Shown in pieces: positions 9,009-19,549 of a stretch of 35,679 nt of DNA. Every line of letters begins with the position of its first letter. Position 1 is the stretch's first letter. The stretch covers positions 1 to 35,679 of the forward strand of contig NZ_BSPW01000050.1 in NCBI RefSeq assembly GCF_030161235.1, given 5' to 3'. Below the pieces are notes generated by a model. It was not told the DNA's origin, searched no databases, and saw only the letters and a program-made list of their open reading frames with translations. The translations under genes were made by a program, and so were the position numbers. The DNA is from Vibrio zhanjiangensis. GTDB taxonomy: Bacteria > Pseudomonadota > Gammaproteobacteria > Enterobacterales > Vibrionaceae.

Positions 9009-9515
9009 ATGGACCATACCTCAGAACAACTATTTAAAATAAAAACCCAATGGTTCAGCGGACACGTTGACGTTGAATTCCCAACGAAAGAAAGTTTGCT
9101 CGGGCGAGAGCTATTTTTGTCAAGAGCAAGTAACCCTACTTGCTATCAACTCAAGACTCTACCGAGTGTAAACACCGAATATCAAGAAGGCGACGTCTTT
9201 AAAGTCGACTTCCATCGACTGACAATCATGTTTTCCCTGCTCCAAGCCCAGTACTGGGATAATGAGAAAGAGCAAGCTCTGGTCTTAGAGTTTTTGAGTC
9301 AGATTATTTTTTCCGAACCATGTGATCTGTATGTCGGCTTTCTTTCCGGTGAGCCATCGGCGGCGGCCGTTGTGACAAAAAGTGGTGACTCAATTCTAGT
9401 GTCTGACATCGTTACAAAGTCAAATAAGCCTGAGCATTTCCTAGCAGCATTAGTTCACCATAATGCATTGGATATTGAAAAATATGCCAATATTTATATC
9501 GAGTCATATCAATGA
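9009..9515 (+). CDS. Conserved hypothetical protein, possibly a degenerate GNAT
   Basis: Protein of 168 residues that I cannot place. It has no signal peptide or membrane span and is probably cytoplasmic. The C-terminal half, LYVGFLSGEPSAAAVVT followed by a second strand and a helix (SDIVTKSNKPEHFLAALV), has the strand-turn-strand-helix outline of a GNAT core but lacks the R/Q-x-x-G-x-G/A acetyl-CoA loop, so enzyme activity should not be assumed. No strong ribosome-binding site precedes the ATG. It converges on mgsA with a 42-base gap that holds an imperfect hairpin (about 9523-9550). Confidence 0.7.
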   Translation: MDHTSEQLFKIKTQWFSGHVDVEFPTKESLLGRELFLSRASNPTCYQLKTLPSVNTEYQEGDVFKVDFHRLTIMFSLLQAQYWDNEKEQALVLEFLSQIIFSEPCDLYVGFLSGEPSAAAVVTKSGDSILVSDIVTKSNKPEHFLAALVHHNALDIEKYANIYIESYQ

Positions 9516-9557
9516 AGGTGCTAACGCCTTAATTGTCCTTAAGACGCGTTCAGGGGC

Positions 9558-10013
9558 TTATGTCCGCTCAGATAAATACGCCTGATAATCCGGTATTTCA
9601 ATGCTCACTTCAGACTCAATTAAGTCTGACGCAATAAGGAAATTTGCGGTTGCTCGGTTAGCTGCAACGGGTATATTCCAGACACTCGAAATTCTCAATA
9701 AAGCCTTTACATCTGGATCATGGGGGACAGCATTAAGTGGGTCCCAAAAGAAGATAAGTATATCTATTTTTCCTTCTGAAATAAGTGCTCCAAGTTGCTG
9801 GTCTCCTCCCATCGGTCCAGAGATCATACTTTTAATCACTAATCCTGTTTCTCTAGTTAACATCGCACCAGTTGTTCCTGTTGCGTACAGTTTATGGGGC
9901 TGAAGCTTTTCTTTGTGCTCCAAGACCCAACGAAGTAACTCAGGTTTATAATTATCATGAGCAACTAAAGCGATGTGTTTGCATTTTCCCATTGTACGAG
10001 TGGTTTGTTTCAT
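9558..10013 (-). CDS. mgsA: Methylglyoxal synthase
   Basis: Cytoplasmic enzyme converting dihydroxyacetone phosphate to methylglyoxal and phosphate, the entry to the methylglyoxal bypass of lower glycolysis. It has 151 residues (E. coli 152) and is nearly identical over the core: KHIALVAHD at the start, [34 protein letters not shown] and [10 protein letters not shown]. The catalytic and phosphate-site residues H19, D71, D91, H98 and D101 are all present at the E. coli numbering. It is the second gene of a torT-mgsA pair. The TAGGA ribosome-binding site overlaps the torT stop codon and the gap is nine bases, which suggests translational coupling. Confidence 0.97.
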   Translation of the reverse strand: MKQTTRTMGKCKHIALVAHDNYKPELLRWVLEHKEKLQPHKLYATGTTGAMLTRETGLVIKSMISGPMGGDQQLGALISEGKIDILIFFWDPLNAVPHDPDVKALLRISSVWNIPVAANRATANFLIASDLIESEVSIEIPDYQAYLSERT

Positions 10014-10022
10014 GCTGTTGTC

Positions 10023-11021
10023 CTAATTGGTGACGTGGAAAGTGGGACGATACTCTGATGGAGACAAAGATTGCAATATTACCGTCGGATCAAGGTTTTC
10101 TGGCGTAAGAGGTTCAATAACTGGCATCTGTTTTAGCTGATACGGCTGTCCTTTGAGATAATTAACCGCTTGCCGAACGGACATACTTCCTTGCTGAACC
10201 ATTTTGTCAGTGGGGGCAAATTCAACTCGTTTTCTAAGCAAGCCTCGATAAACGCCATGACTCAAATAAGTAGCAATAAGTCCGATGGTTTCTGTTTTGT
10301 TTGCTGTACGTAATTCACTAATTGCTGCTTCAATTGCTACTGCGCTTCCCACTATATAGCTTATATCATTTCTTTCAATCACTCTCTGAACGAAGTTACG
10401 CTGTAATTCCTTGTCATTGTCTGCCCAATACGACTGGACCACATGGATGTCGCTGTATTCAACCGCATCTAATAGTCCTTTCATTACCGGCTCAGTGCCA
10501 CCGCTGGCGATTGGACCGAGCAATAATGCAATATTGACTTGTCCCGAACCTTTTGGATGCTTTCCCTTGAGATACTCTCCTACGTAATATCCCATCCAAT
10601 ACCAATCTACACCCACTTGGCCTTTAAGTTGTTGGGAGCTCGGATCGAGAGTAAGCGCGTTTACAGTCGCAAAAATAGGTGTGTTCCCAACCAGCTGATT
10701 CATATTTTTGAGGTAACCAGTAGGACTTACCGTACCCAAAATGATGGCATCTGCCTGCCATTCATGACACTTTTTTAGCTGAGCTTGTTGTTTTTGTTTA
10801 TTCGGGTAACCTCCAGCTTCAAATACTTTGAGTTCAACGCCTAATTTGTTTGCCTCATTTACCATCCCATAATTGACAGATAGCCAATAAGAATCTTTAA
10901 GATGTGGATATAAAGCACAAATTTTGATTGGCTTGTCAAAAGGCAATACAGAACTCGAGCATACCAGTGCGTATAGCAGCATGATAGACGAAATTTGTTT
11001 AGTGGTTAAGACTCGAAGCAT
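10023..11021 (-). CDS. torT: TorT, periplasmic TMAO-sensing protein
   Basis: Periplasmic binding-protein-like sensor that, in the E. coli system, captures trimethylamine N-oxide and works with the sensor kinase TorS. It has 332 residues with a signal peptide over about residues 1-28. The mature start (KPIKICALYPHLKDSYWLSVNYGMVNEA) and the segments EAGGYPNK, KCHEWQADAIILGTVSP and GPIASGGTEPVMKGL follow TorT. It is divergent from torS across an 80-base gap and is followed directly by mgsA, which is not the E. coli order. No torR or torCAD genes are in the window, so the output regulator and reductase must lie elsewhere. Confidence 0.93.
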   Translation of the reverse strand: MLRVLTTKQISSIMLLYALVCSSSVLPFDKPIKICALYPHLKDSYWLSVNYGMVNEANKLGVELKVFEAGGYPNKQKQQAQLKKCHEWQADAIILGTVSPTGYLKNMNQLVGNTPIFATVNALTLDPSSQQLKGQVGVDWYWMGYYVGEYLKGKHPKGSGQVNIALLLGPIASGGTEPVMKGLLDAVEYSDIHVVQSYWADNDKELQRNFVQRVIERNDISYIVGSAVAIEAAISELRTANKTETIGLIATYLSHGVYRGLLRKRVEFAPTDKMVQQGSMSVRQAVNYLKGQPYQLKQMPVIEPLTPENLDPTVILQSLSPSEYRPTFHVTN

Positions 11022-11101
11022 GATGCGTGTCGTTGCTAATTAATCCATAATCACTGCAAAATATAGCGTATTGTCTGCGCGTTAAGAAGAGTAGCTATCT
11101 A

Positions 11102-13987
11102 ATGTTGTTAGAGAGGGCCAGTATCGGTCGAAAATTACTATTTGCGTTTGTTGCAATGGTGAGCTTGATGTTTGTTTCTGCTGCTATTGGTGTCTTGGGC
11201 TTTTCGTCAGTGGCGAAAACAGAAAGGCAAGTGGTTAACACTGCGCTTCCATCCATGTTAAAAGCGAGACAAGTCTCTGAGCTTAGTGCGCGAATAATTT
11301 CCTCAGTTCAAACTCTATCCAATGCTAAAACAGAGCAAGAGCGCCAACAATATGGAAAAACGTTGTTTGCTCAGTTAGAAAAACTCCTTTCACATATTAA
11401 GCAGCTTGGCTCTGATTCATTTGATTCTCAACTACTAGTCAAACTAGAAAATAACCTGCAAAGAGTAATAGATACGCTGGCTGAACTTGGACTTGTGGTA
11501 GAGAAAAAGTTGCGTTTAGAGAAACAGTTGTTCGACATTACTGACGCGCTTAGAGATCAAGCATCAGAACTCGAGCTTCTCACTGGAACACAAGTAGCAA
11601 ACACGAGCACGAATGCAGTCGCCAATATCACGCAGATTTATAGTCTATTGAACGCTAGGGATACAGAAAAAGTTTATCGAGCGTTAGACACTCTCGTTGA
11701 AGTAGACCTAGATAGAACAGAACGATTACACAAACTACATTTGCTGGCTTTTAAGTTACTTAACCTTATCGAAGAAACCAGAACGACTTCTGACATTAAC
11801 CGAATATACAGCATAGAAAAGGCGTTTCTAACCAACCTTGAAATCATGAAACGCCGAGCAAAAACGGTCGAAGACCCAGCTCGCTCAACTCAAATGCAAA
11901 CACTGCTCACTCAGTTGGAACAAGGTAGTGTTGTCTTTGAATTGTTGGTTCAGCGCTATCAAAATGACTATTCAGGCCAAATGCTGCTGCATAACACATT
12001 AATTCAATTTACAGATCTTAACGCTACAGTTGCCAAATTAATCGATGAATCAAATAACACGACGACTCAAGCAGTGAATCAATTGCATAAAACACTCCAG
12101 TACTCTCAAGTTAGCCTGGTTGTTATTACCGTTGGTGGAATGTTGATCCTTGCAGCTATCCTTTGGAAACTGGTTTATGTCTCGGTAATTAAACGATTAG
12201 CAGAGTATTCATCAGCCCTGCGCTCGATTGCAAAAGGCCATTTGAATATCAAGATCAACGTTGAAGGGAACGATGAACTAGCACATATGGGCAAAGCTAT
12301 CATTAATGCAAGGGACACAGCGAACTCCCTTAAACTAGTGGCTGAAAGTGAAGCAAAAGCAAAACTCGAATTGGAGCAGCACAAAGAGCACTTAGAAGAA
12401 CTTGTCGCACAACGAACACATCAGCTTGAAGATACCAATGAAAAACTTAACCAAGAAGTTATCAACCATGAACAGGCGAGGGCAATTGCCGAGAAGGCCA
12501 ACCGAGCAAAATCAACATTTTTGGCGACCATGAGTCATGAAATTCGCACTCCCCTAAATGGCGTGCTCGGAACGGCTCGATTATTAAAAGATACGGGTCT
12601 GAATCCCAAGCAAAGTCATTATGTCGACGTCATTAATCGCAGTGGTTCAACTTTGCTAGCCATACTAAATGATGTTCTTGATTATTCAAAAATTGAAGCT
12701 GGTTTTTTGGAAATCAGACCAAGAGATTTTGAAATCCAGACGACCATCAACGAAGTCAAACAATTACTAGAAAGTAAAGCGACCGAAAAGCAAATTGAAA
12801 TCCGAACCTCGATTGACACTCGAGTTAATCAGTATTTGTACGGTGATGACACTCGTATAAGCCAAGTCCTAACAAACTTAGTCGGTAATGCGGTTAAATT
12901 TACTGAATCTGGACACGTTTCCATTAATGTTAGCCCCGATCTAGCTGATCCAGAAAAGACCTTATTTGTGGTGGAAGATACGGGGATAGGCATAGACTCT
13001 AGTGAGCAAGAAACACTCTTTGATTCATTTACACAAGCATCTGGCGGTATTCAACGCATTGAAGGTACAGGACTTGGACTGGCGATCAGTAAACGAATTG
13101 TTGAAGCTATGGGTGGCAAGCTGCAAGTAGAATCGCAAATGGGTGTGGGCAGCCAGTTTAGTTTTAGCATCTCTCTCCCCGAGGGCAGTAAACTTGCACC
13201 AAAACAAACTTATTCTACTGATAGCCAACCTGCACGAGTATTACTAATTGAAGACAATCCTGTAAATAGTATGGTCGCCGAGGGTTTCCTAGAAAATTTA
13301 GGGCATCAAGTTGAAACGGCGTTCGATGGTGAATCTGCTCAAAAAATTTATCAAAGCGGCAGCTTTGACATTGCCTTGGTTGACATCAATCTTCCAGATT
13401 GCAACGGGATGGACTTACTTTTCATTCTCAAACAGTTAAAAAGCGACAGTGTCACAAAAATGATTGCCGTTTCTGCACATGTTTATAATGAAGAAGTAGA
13501 AACCTACCTGAATGCAGGCTTTGATGGATTTTTGCCTAAACCCCTTGATAAAGACTCTCTAGCAGAGATGATCCAGAACATTTTGCAAGAGAGTCGGCCA
13601 ACATACGAAAACGACACTTCATCCAATCAAGTTAACCCGTATGGCGATGAAATAGTCAGCTCGAAAACGTTAGAGAGAGACACAAAGATCTTGGGACCAA
13701 CCAAAATGACAGAAGTCATAGACATCTTTGATGACACCACCAAAACAATATTAGAGTCTATGCAAAATGCAGCAAACGAAAGAAATTCAAGCCAAGTAAA
13801 AGCGCTCGCTCATAAACTTAAAGGTTCTGCCGGGAGTCTAGGTCTTCGCGCGCTACAAGAGCTTTGCTCAAGTATTGAGAAATCAGAAAGCCCAATCGCT
13901 GCCTACCAAACAGTTGAGTCACAACTGCAACATCTAGCCCAGCAATCAAGCCAGACGCTACACCAACTCGTAAACAAAATATCTTAA
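11102..13987 (+). CDS. torS: TorS, hybrid sensor histidine kinase
   Basis: Inner-membrane hybrid kinase of 961 residues that senses TMAO together with TorT and passes phosphate His-Asp-His to the response regulator TorR. TM1 is at about 11-33, a large helical periplasmic sensor runs to about 335, TM2 is at about 338-361, and HAMP with a coiled coil extends to about 460. The kinase part has H479 ([15 protein letters not shown]), the N box (NLVGNAVKF), DTGIGI and [10 protein letters not shown]. The receiver domain (about 711-828) has D761 (LVDINLP), and the C-terminal HPt domain has H904 ([13 protein letters not shown]). All phosphorelay residues are intact. A strong bidirectional terminator follows. 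Confidence 0.95.
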   Translation: MLLERASIGRKLLFAFVAMVSLMFVSAAIGVLGFSSVAKTERQVVNTALPSMLKARQVSELSARIISSVQTLSNAKTEQERQQYGKTLFAQLEKLLSHIKQLGSDSFDSQLLVKLENNLQRVIDTLAELGLVVEKKLRLEKQLFDITDALRDQASELELLTGTQVANTSTNAVANITQIYSLLNARDTEKVYRALDTLVEVDLDRTERLHKLHLLAFKLLNLIEETRTTSDINRIYSIEKAFLTNLEIMKRRAKTVEDPARSTQMQTLLTQLEQGSVVFELLVQRYQNDYSGQMLLHNTLIQFTDLNATVAKLIDESNNTTTQAVNQLHKTLQYSQVSLVVITVGGMLILAAILWKLVYVSVIKRLAEYSSALRSIAKGHLNIKINVEGNDELAHMGKAIINARDTANSLKLVAESEAKAKLELEQHKEHLEELVAQRTHQLEDTNEKLNQEVINHEQARAIAEKANRAKSTFLATMSHEIRTPLNGVLGTARLLKDTGLNPKQSHYVDVINRSGSTLLAILNDVLDYSKIEAGFLEIRPRDFEIQTTINEVKQLLESKATEKQIEIRTSIDTRVNQYLYGDDTRISQVLTNLVGNAVKFTESGHVSINVSPDLADPEKTLFVVEDTGIGIDSSEQETLFDSFTQASGGIQRIEGTGLGLAISKRIVEAMGGKLQVESQMGVGSQFSFSISLPEGSKLAPKQTYSTDSQPARVLLIEDNPVNSMVAEGFLENLGHQVETAFDGESAQKIYQSGSFDIALVDINLPDCNGMDLLFILKQLKSDSVTKMIAVSAHVYNEEVETYLNAGFDGFLPKPLDKDSLAEMIQNILQESRPTYENDTSSNQVNPYGDEIVSSKTLERDTKILGPTKMTEVIDIFDDTTKTILESMQNAANERNSSQVKALAHKLKGSAGSLGLRALQELCSSIEKSESPIAAYQTVESQLQHLAQQSSQTLHQLVNKIS

Positions 13988-13988
13988 G

Positions 13989-14013
13989 AAAAAAGCAGCA
14001 ATCGCTGCTTTTT
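13989..14013. terminator. Bidirectional terminator between torS and yqhD
   Basis: Perfect stem AAAAAGCAGC / GCTGCTTTTT with loop AATC, between convergent stops at 13987 and 14019. Confidence 0.92.
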
Positions 14014-14018
14014 CCGTG

Positions 14019-15167
14019 TTAGGCAATGGCCTCTGTAAGTATTTGTCTACTCGCTTCAAGAGTAATGGCTTGGTGTTCACCCAAAGCATTCATACCATGT
14101 TGCTTTAATTGTGCTATCACAGCATCGATGGCTTCCTGCTTATTATCGCCATGCTCCGTTAGCTGAGTGGAGACTTGCATTGTGTGGTAAAAGCGTTCGA
14201 TAGCATCAATCGTTTTCTCCGCTAAGTTTTCTGATGGTTTTAGACCAAATACATTGACACCCATTTGCTCGAGTTTCGATCGCTTAAGTGATAGCTGATT
14301 TCTAAGTAGTGATGGTTGCACTATCGCCAATGAACGAGCGTGATCAACTCCCCAAAGAGCAGTCAGTTCGTGGCCAATGAGATGGGTAGCCCAATCCTGA
14401 GGGACGCCACTGCCTATTAATCCATTGAGTGCTTGATTCGCCGCCCACATAAGATTCTCACGCCATTCATCGGTATCTCGCTGTTCGAAGTTTTCACCTA
14501 GAGTTTTTAAAGTACGCAATAGCGTTTCAGCATAACCATCTTGAACCATCGCTCCGTGACTTATCGTCAAGTACTGCTCACAAACATGCACCCACGCATC
14601 AACAATGCCGTTGATTAGCTGCTTTTCAGGCAGCGTTTTCATTACATCTGGGTCCATAACCGCAAACTTCGGCTGAACATAAGGGCTCATAAATGAAAGT
14701 TTGGCTTGAGTTGCCGCCTTAGTAATGACCGCCCCCGAATTGGATTCGGAGCCCGTCGCAGGGAGTGTTAAGACTGCACCAAGAGGTGTTGCATCAGAAA
14801 CTTGGTGATCACCCGTTAAAATGTCCCACCCATCACCATTATATTTTGCTGCGGCCGCGACATATTTGGAACCATCGATAACTGAACCACCACCAACAGC
14901 AAGGATAAAGTCGATATTTTGTTGCTTGACTATTTCAACAGCCTTGTCCAACGTTTCTTTCGTTGGGTTTGCTTCAACGCCTGAAAATTCGATCCACTGA
15001 TGATTTTTAAGAGACTCTTTTATTTGATCATAGACCCCGTTTTTCTTGATTGAACCACCTCCATATATCACCAAGATTTTGTCTTGTGTTGAGATTGATG
15101 ATTGTACTGAGCCTATTTGTCCTTTGCCGAATAAGATTTGGGTAGTGTTGACATAAGTAAACCGCAT
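14019..15167 (-). CDS. yqhD: NADPH-dependent aldehyde reductase (iron-containing ADH family)
   Basis: Cytoplasmic short-chain aldehyde reductase that in E. coli reduces methylglyoxal, acrolein and similar aldehydes with NADPH. It follows E. coli YqhD throughout: ILFGKGQIG, VIYGGGSIKKNGVYDQ, AVGGGSVIDGSKY (nucleotide site), TLPATGSESNSGAVI, and the metal ligands in GIVDAWVHVCEQ (Asp, His), IGHEL (His) and VDHARSLAIV (His). I choose the ATG at 15167 (382 residues) over the ATG at 15173, because AAGAGGA at 15174-15180 touches the first ATG but lies six bases from the second. It is divergent from an AraC-type gene that matches YqhC, the known activator of yqhD in E. coli. Confidence 0.93.
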   Translation of the reverse strand: MRFTYVNTTQILFGKGQIGSVQSSISTQDKILVIYGGGSIKKNGVYDQIKESLKNHQWIEFSGVEANPTKETLDKAVEIVKQQNIDFILAVGGGSVIDGSKYVAAAAKYNGDGWDILTGDHQVSDATPLGAVLTLPATGSESNSGAVITKAATQAKLSFMSPYVQPKFAVMDPDVMKTLPEKQLINGIVDAWVHVCEQYLTISHGAMVQDGYAETLLRTLKTLGENFEQRDTDEWRENLMWAANQALNGLIGSGVPQDWATHLIGHELTALWGVDHARSLAIVQPSLLRNQLSLKRSKLEQMGVNVFGLKPSENLAEKTIDAIERFYHTMQVSTQLTEHGDNKQEAIDAVIAQLKQHGMNALGEHQAITLEASRQILTEAIA

Positions 15168-15334
15168 TATCATTCCTCTTATATTTCTAATAAAGGCTTT
15201 TTAGCTTTGGCCTTTGCTTCAGATGTGAATGCATATTAGTCCTTTATGGAGGTGAAAAAAATATCAATTTCTCTGTTTTTCTTGCCTAATCCTATTATTT
15301 CGATATTCTTCGTGTAGATAATAGAGGATAAGTT

Positions 15335-16246
15335 ATGAATCTTGGCCAGTTGATGCAAAAGTATGCAGATATTCATCATTTAAATGATTTAGAAGGTGCA
15401 GTTCAAACCGAGCTAGCTGGTGTTTGGTTTTATCGCAGCAGCTATGGTAATGCTCGCCAGCCATTTACCTACCAATCTGGCGTCGTCATATTGGGTCAGG
15501 GTCATAAAAATATTTATATTGGGAACGAATCTGTAACCTATGGACCTAATGATTATCTTGTTGTTGGTGTGCCTATGCCACTAGAGTGTGAAGCGATTCC
15601 AGCAAAAGGAAAGCCTTTACTGGGGTTAAGTGTGGATATCGATTCTCAACTTTTGCACAACCAAGTTAATACCCTAGAGTCTATGGGCTTCAAGACTCAA
15701 AGGTCGTTAGTCGATAGTGCTCGCGGCTTAACTTCTGTCACTATGCAATCTTCTATGATTGATGTATGCAAGAGGCTTATGATAGCGCTGTGTGACCCAG
15801 TAGAGCTTGCTATTTTGGGGCATTCTCTCAAAGAAGAAATGACTTATAGAGTCTTAACCAGTCGCAAAGGACATGTACTATTCGACTTAGCTCACCATGA
15901 GGGTAACTATGCTAGGGTGGCAAAAGCACTGAGTAAGGTACACCAAAACTATCATGAACATCTTTCTGTAGAAAAGTTAGCCGAAGAAGCCAGCATGAGT
16001 GTTTCTGCTTTCCACAATGCATTTCGAAAAGTGACGCTAGAATCACCGATCCAGTACATAAAGAAAGTGCGGTTGAATAAAGCGAGGGAACTCATTCAAT
16101 TGAGTGGTAAACGAGTCAATGATGCTGCACGCTTAGTTGGCTACAATAGTGTTTCACAATTTTCTCGCGAATATAAACGCCATTTCAACCACACCCCAGC
16201 TGAGAGTGTAAACTCAAAATTCGATACCTCTTCTAGACAAGGTTAA
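15335..16246 (+). CDS. yqhC: AraC-family regulator, YqhC-like
   Basis: DNA-binding transcription activator of 303 residues. Residues to about 160 form an N-terminal cupin-like AraC_N domain (SGVVILGQGHKNIYIG, YLVVGVPMPLECEA). The C-terminal part holds two helix-turn-helix units, LSVEKLAEEASMSVSAFHNAFR and VNDAARLVGYNSVSQFSREYKRHF. Domain make-up and divergent placement beside yqhD match E. coli YqhC, which turns on yqhD in response to aldehydes. GAGGA at 15325-15329 supports the ATG. The 161-base intergenic region should hold its operator, but I could not pick the site by eye. Confidence 0.88.
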   Translation: MNLGQLMQKYADIHHLNDLEGAVQTELAGVWFYRSSYGNARQPFTYQSGVVILGQGHKNIYIGNESVTYGPNDYLVVGVPMPLECEAIPAKGKPLLGLSVDIDSQLLHNQVNTLESMGFKTQRSLVDSARGLTSVTMQSSMIDVCKRLMIALCDPVELAILGHSLKEEMTYRVLTSRKGHVLFDLAHHEGNYARVAKALSKVHQNYHEHLSVEKLAEEASMSVSAFHNAFRKVTLESPIQYIKKVRLNKARELIQLSGKRVNDAARLVGYNSVSQFSREYKRHFNHTPAESVNSKFDTSSRQG

Positions 16247-16301
16247 TCTCATCCAAGTGGCTTAGTACCACACTATATACATACCATCCCTAAAAACATT
16301 C

Positions 16302-16314
16302 GTGACAATGTCAC
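16302..16314. other. matS site (MatP binding), exact
   Basis: GTGACAATGTCAC fits the matS consensus GTGACRNYGTCAC at every position. It lies in the yqhC-chitinase gap, about 230 bases before the chitinase start. MatP organises the Ter domain in Enterobacteria and Vibrio. Confidence 0.85.
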
Positions 16315-16542
16315 ATCTATTTTACCTTGAAATTCAATACGATAGTTAACACTATGTCCTAGCCGCAAACTTATGGTTGAGAAATTGCACATCAAGCAGC
16401 AAAAATTGCGAGTGATTTTATAGATATTACATTTTTGACGATAACAATCGTGTTCTTTCCTAAAGTTATTTCACAATGAAATTAGGCTGGTTAAAAAACA
16501 GCCATCAAATAACAATAAAACAATGCTTAAAGGATAATTAGA

Positions 16543-19482
16543 ATGCACTTATCAACGTCAAAAATTCATCGGCGCTTATTCCAATTGAGCTTACTGAGCG
16601 CATCTTGCCTCGCTGCGTTTGAAAGTTACGCTGCAATTGATTGTACAAATCTATCCAAGTGGAATGCCAACACCGTATATACAGGAGGCCAGCAAGTTCA
16701 ACATCAGAATTACGCGTATAAAGCAAACTACTGGACTCAAGGCGATGCTCCAGACACTCATTCCGGAGAATGGTCGCAATGGAAAGAACTCGGGGCCTGC
16801 CTCGGTGACACCAATCAAGCCCCAAGAGTTGAACTGAAATCTCCCAAAGCATCAGATTCTATTCTGGTCGATCAAACAGTCACTATTTCTGCCGATGCAA
16901 GCGACTCAGACGGTGCGATTGAGAAAGTCGTTTTCTTTGTCGATGGACAAAAAGTTGGTGAGGACAGAACGTCACCATACGCTGTCAATTGGAATGCGCG
17001 AGTAGGGGATCATCGTATTACCGCTATTGCTCACGATAACGATGGCTCTCAGAGCCCAGTCAGCATAGTCGACATTAAAGTGTCTAGCTCGCAACCAGGC
17101 AACGAGCCACCAACGGTTGATATAACCTTGTCTGCCAATAGTGTTGACCTAGGCGATACCGTTACTTTTCAATCTCAGGCAATGGATAAAGATGGCAATA
17201 TCGAAAAAGTAGAATTTTATGTGGCGGGCGAACTTGTGGGAACGGTGAACAGCGCGCCATATAATCTAGAGTATACGACACTAACTAAAGGTGTTATGCC
17301 TGTAATCGCAAAAGCGACCGACAATCAAGGCGCCTCTACAAGCTCATCTGCCGTATTACTTGAGGTCAAAGAGCTCCCTACCGTTTCATCGTGTCGCCCT
17401 GATGGATTATATCAAACAGAAGGAGTCATGGTTCCATATTGTACGATATATGATGAAAGCGGGCGTGAAAAAATGGGCGCGGATCATCCTCGCCGAGTGA
17501 TAGGTTATTTCACAAGCTGGCGTTCTGGAGATGACCCTCAGACAGCCTATTTAGTTAAAGATATTCCTTGGCAACATCTCACCCATATTAATTATGCTTT
17601 CGCCAGTATTGGCTCTGATGGCAAAGTGAATATAGGTGATGTCAATGATCCCAATAATGTTGCAGTTAACAAAACTTGGCCTGATGTTGATGTTGATTCT
17701 TCTCTTGGTTTTAAAGGTCATTTTGGTGCCCTCGCGACCTACAAACAAAGGCATAATGTTAAAACCCTGATATCTATTGGTGGATGGGCGGAAACCGGCG
17801 GACATTTTGATAAAGATGGAAAACGCATTGCTGATGGCGGTTTTTACACCATGACCACCAATTCTGATGGATCGATAAACCATTCTGGTATAGAAACATT
17901 TGCAAATTCTGCTGTTGAAATGATGCGCAAATATAAGTTTGATGGTTTGGACATTGACTATGAGTATCCAACGTCAATGGCAGGCGCTGGAAATCCTGAC
18001 GATAAAGACTTTATGGAGCCGAGGCGCCGTTATCTTTGGGCATCATACCAAGAGCTAATGAAAGTATTACGTAACAAGTTAGATAGAGCGTCGGCTCAAG
18101 ACGGCATACATTACATGCTCACTATTGCTGCACCGTCATCTGGATACTTATTGCGAGGCATGGAGTCTTTTGACGTCACCAAGTACCTCGATTACGTCAA
18201 TATTATGAGTTACGACTTGCACGGCGCTTGGAATGATCATGTCGGGCACAACGCAGCGTTATATGATACAGGGAAAGATTCAGAGCTTATTCAATGGAAC
18301 GTCTACAATACAGCTGCCTACGGAGGCATTGGTTATCTCAACACAGACTGGGCCTATCATTACTTCAGAGGATCGATGCCTGCGGGTCGGATCAATATTG
18401 GAGTGCCTTATTACACCAGAGGCTGGCAAAGTGTTAATGGGGGAACTAACGGCTTGTGGGGAAGGGCGGCATTACCGGATCAAACTCAATGTCCTCCCGG
18501 CACAGGTGAAGGAGAGAAGAATAACTGTGGTCATGGTGCCATAGGTATTGACAATATGTGGCATGACAAAGACGCCAACGGCAATGAAATGGGGGCTGGT
18601 TCAAATCCTATGTGGCATGCCAAAAATTTGGAAAATGCAATTTGGGGCTCGTATTCCGAAGCTTATGGGCTTGATCCTGACAACGATCCTAGCGATCGAC
18701 TCATTGGTCAGTACGTTCGCCATTTTGATAATGTCGCCATCGCACCGTGGCTGTGGAATGATGAGAAGAAAGTCTTTCTATCGACTGAAGATCAAACCTC
18801 AGTAAATTTGAAAGCGAACTACGTCATTGATAAAGAAATTGGCGGTATCATGTTCTGGGAGCTAGCAGGAGATTACAATTGCTACTTGATAAACGAACAA
18901 GGAACTAGAACTCAAGTTGATGAGTCGGAGCAGGCGTGTGAATCTGGTCGAGGTGAATACCATATGGGTGATACCATGACGAAAGCGATTTACGATAAGT
19001 TTAAGTCTGCCACCCCGTATGGTAACAAGTTATCCACCACGCCTACTGCTAATCAAACACTTGATATTGCAGTGAAAACATCGGGTTTCAAAGTAGGTGA
19101 CCAGAACTATCCAATCAATCCTAAAATCACGTTTACCAATAACAGTAACCAAACGTTACCGGGAGGTACAGAATTCCAGTTTGATATACCTGTGTCGACA
19201 CCAGATAATGCAAAGGATCAATCTGGTGCTGGTTTGTCTGTGATAGCTTCTGGACATACTCGACCAAATAATATTGGCGGACTTGATGGCCCAATGCATC
19301 GTGTGGCCTTTACGCTACCTAATTGGAAAAACCTGCCTGTTGGTGGGTCATATGAACTCGATATGGTCTACTACCTGCCTATTTCAGGCCCCGCTAACTA
19401 CAGCGTCAAGGTCAATGGTGTTGAGTACGCTTTTGCGTTTGAACACCCTGAGTTACCTTCGGCACAAGCTGGTAACCAGTAA
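16543..19482 (+). CDS. Secreted multidomain GH18 chitinase
   Basis: Extracellular chitin- or chitodextrin-hydrolysing enzyme of 979 residues. A signal peptide spans about 1-30 (cleavage after ESYA). Next come a small chitin-binding module, about 33-87 ([22 protein letters not shown], Trp-rich), two Ig-like repeats, about 94-181 and 189-276, each with an EKV-x-FYV/FFV-x-G strand pattern, and the GH18 barrel from about 317. The catalytic motif is [10 protein letters not shown] with acid E474, and SIGGW and [11 protein letters not shown] are intact. The barrel ends near [13 protein letters not shown]. The last 120 residues form a ChiC-type C-terminal domain. The architecture resembles the Vibrio chitodextrinase/endo-chitinase group; endo versus chitodextrinase specificity cannot be decided here. 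AAGG lies nine bases before the ATG. Confidence 0.93.
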   Translation: MHLSTSKIHRRLFQLSLLSASCLAAFESYAAIDCTNLSKWNANTVYTGGQQVQHQNYAYKANYWTQGDAPDTHSGEWSQWKELGACLGDTNQAPRVELKSPKASDSILVDQTVTISADASDSDGAIEKVVFFVDGQKVGEDRTSPYAVNWNARVGDHRITAIAHDNDGSQSPVSIVDIKVSSSQPGNEPPTVDITLSANSVDLGDTVTFQSQAMDKDGNIEKVEFYVAGELVGTVNSAPYNLEYTTLTKGVMPVIAKATDNQGASTSSSAVLLEVKELPTVSSCRPDGLYQTEGVMVPYCTIYDESGREKMGADHPRRVIGYFTSWRSGDDPQTAYLVKDIPWQHLTHINYAFASIGSDGKVNIGDVNDPNNVAVNKTWPDVDVDSSLGFKGHFGALATYKQRHNVKTLISIGGWAETGGHFDKDGKRIADGGFYTMTTNSDGSINHSGIETFANSAVEMMRKYKFDGLDIDYEYPTSMAGAGNPDDKDFMEPRRRYLWASYQELMKVLRNKLDRASAQDGIHYMLTIAAPSSGYLLRGMESFDVTKYLDYVNIMSYDLHGAWNDHVGHNAALYDTGKDSELIQWNVYNTAAYGGIGYLNTDWAYHYFRGSMPAGRINIGVPYYTRGWQSVNGGTNGLWGRAALPDQTQCPPGTGEGEKNNCGHGAIGIDNMWHDKDANGNEMGAGSNPMWHAKNLENAIWGSYSEAYGLDPDNDPSDRLIGQYVRHFDNVAIAPWLWNDEKKVFLSTEDQTSVNLKANYVIDKEIGGIMFWELAGDYNCYLINEQGTRTQVDESEQACESGRGEYHMGDTMTKAIYDKFKSATPYGNKLSTTPTANQTLDIAVKTSGFKVGDQNYPINPKITFTNNSNQTLPGGTEFQFDIPVSTPDNAKDQSGAGLSVIASGHTRPNNIGGLDGPMHRVAFTLPNWKNLPVGGSYELDMVYYLPISGPANYSVKVNGVEYAFAFEHPELPSAQAGNQ

Positions 19483-19506
19483 CATGATACATAGGTGAAA
19501 TAAAGA

Positions 19507-19533
19507 AAGGCCTTGGAATAATACCAAGGCCTT
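19507..19533. terminator. Bidirectional terminator after the chitinase gene
   Basis: Perfect 10-bp stem AAGGCCTTGG / CCAAGGCCTT with a seven-base loop, between the convergent stops at 19482 and 19550. T tracts are short. Confidence 0.8.
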
Positions 19534-19549
19534 CTAGATTGAGTTACGT

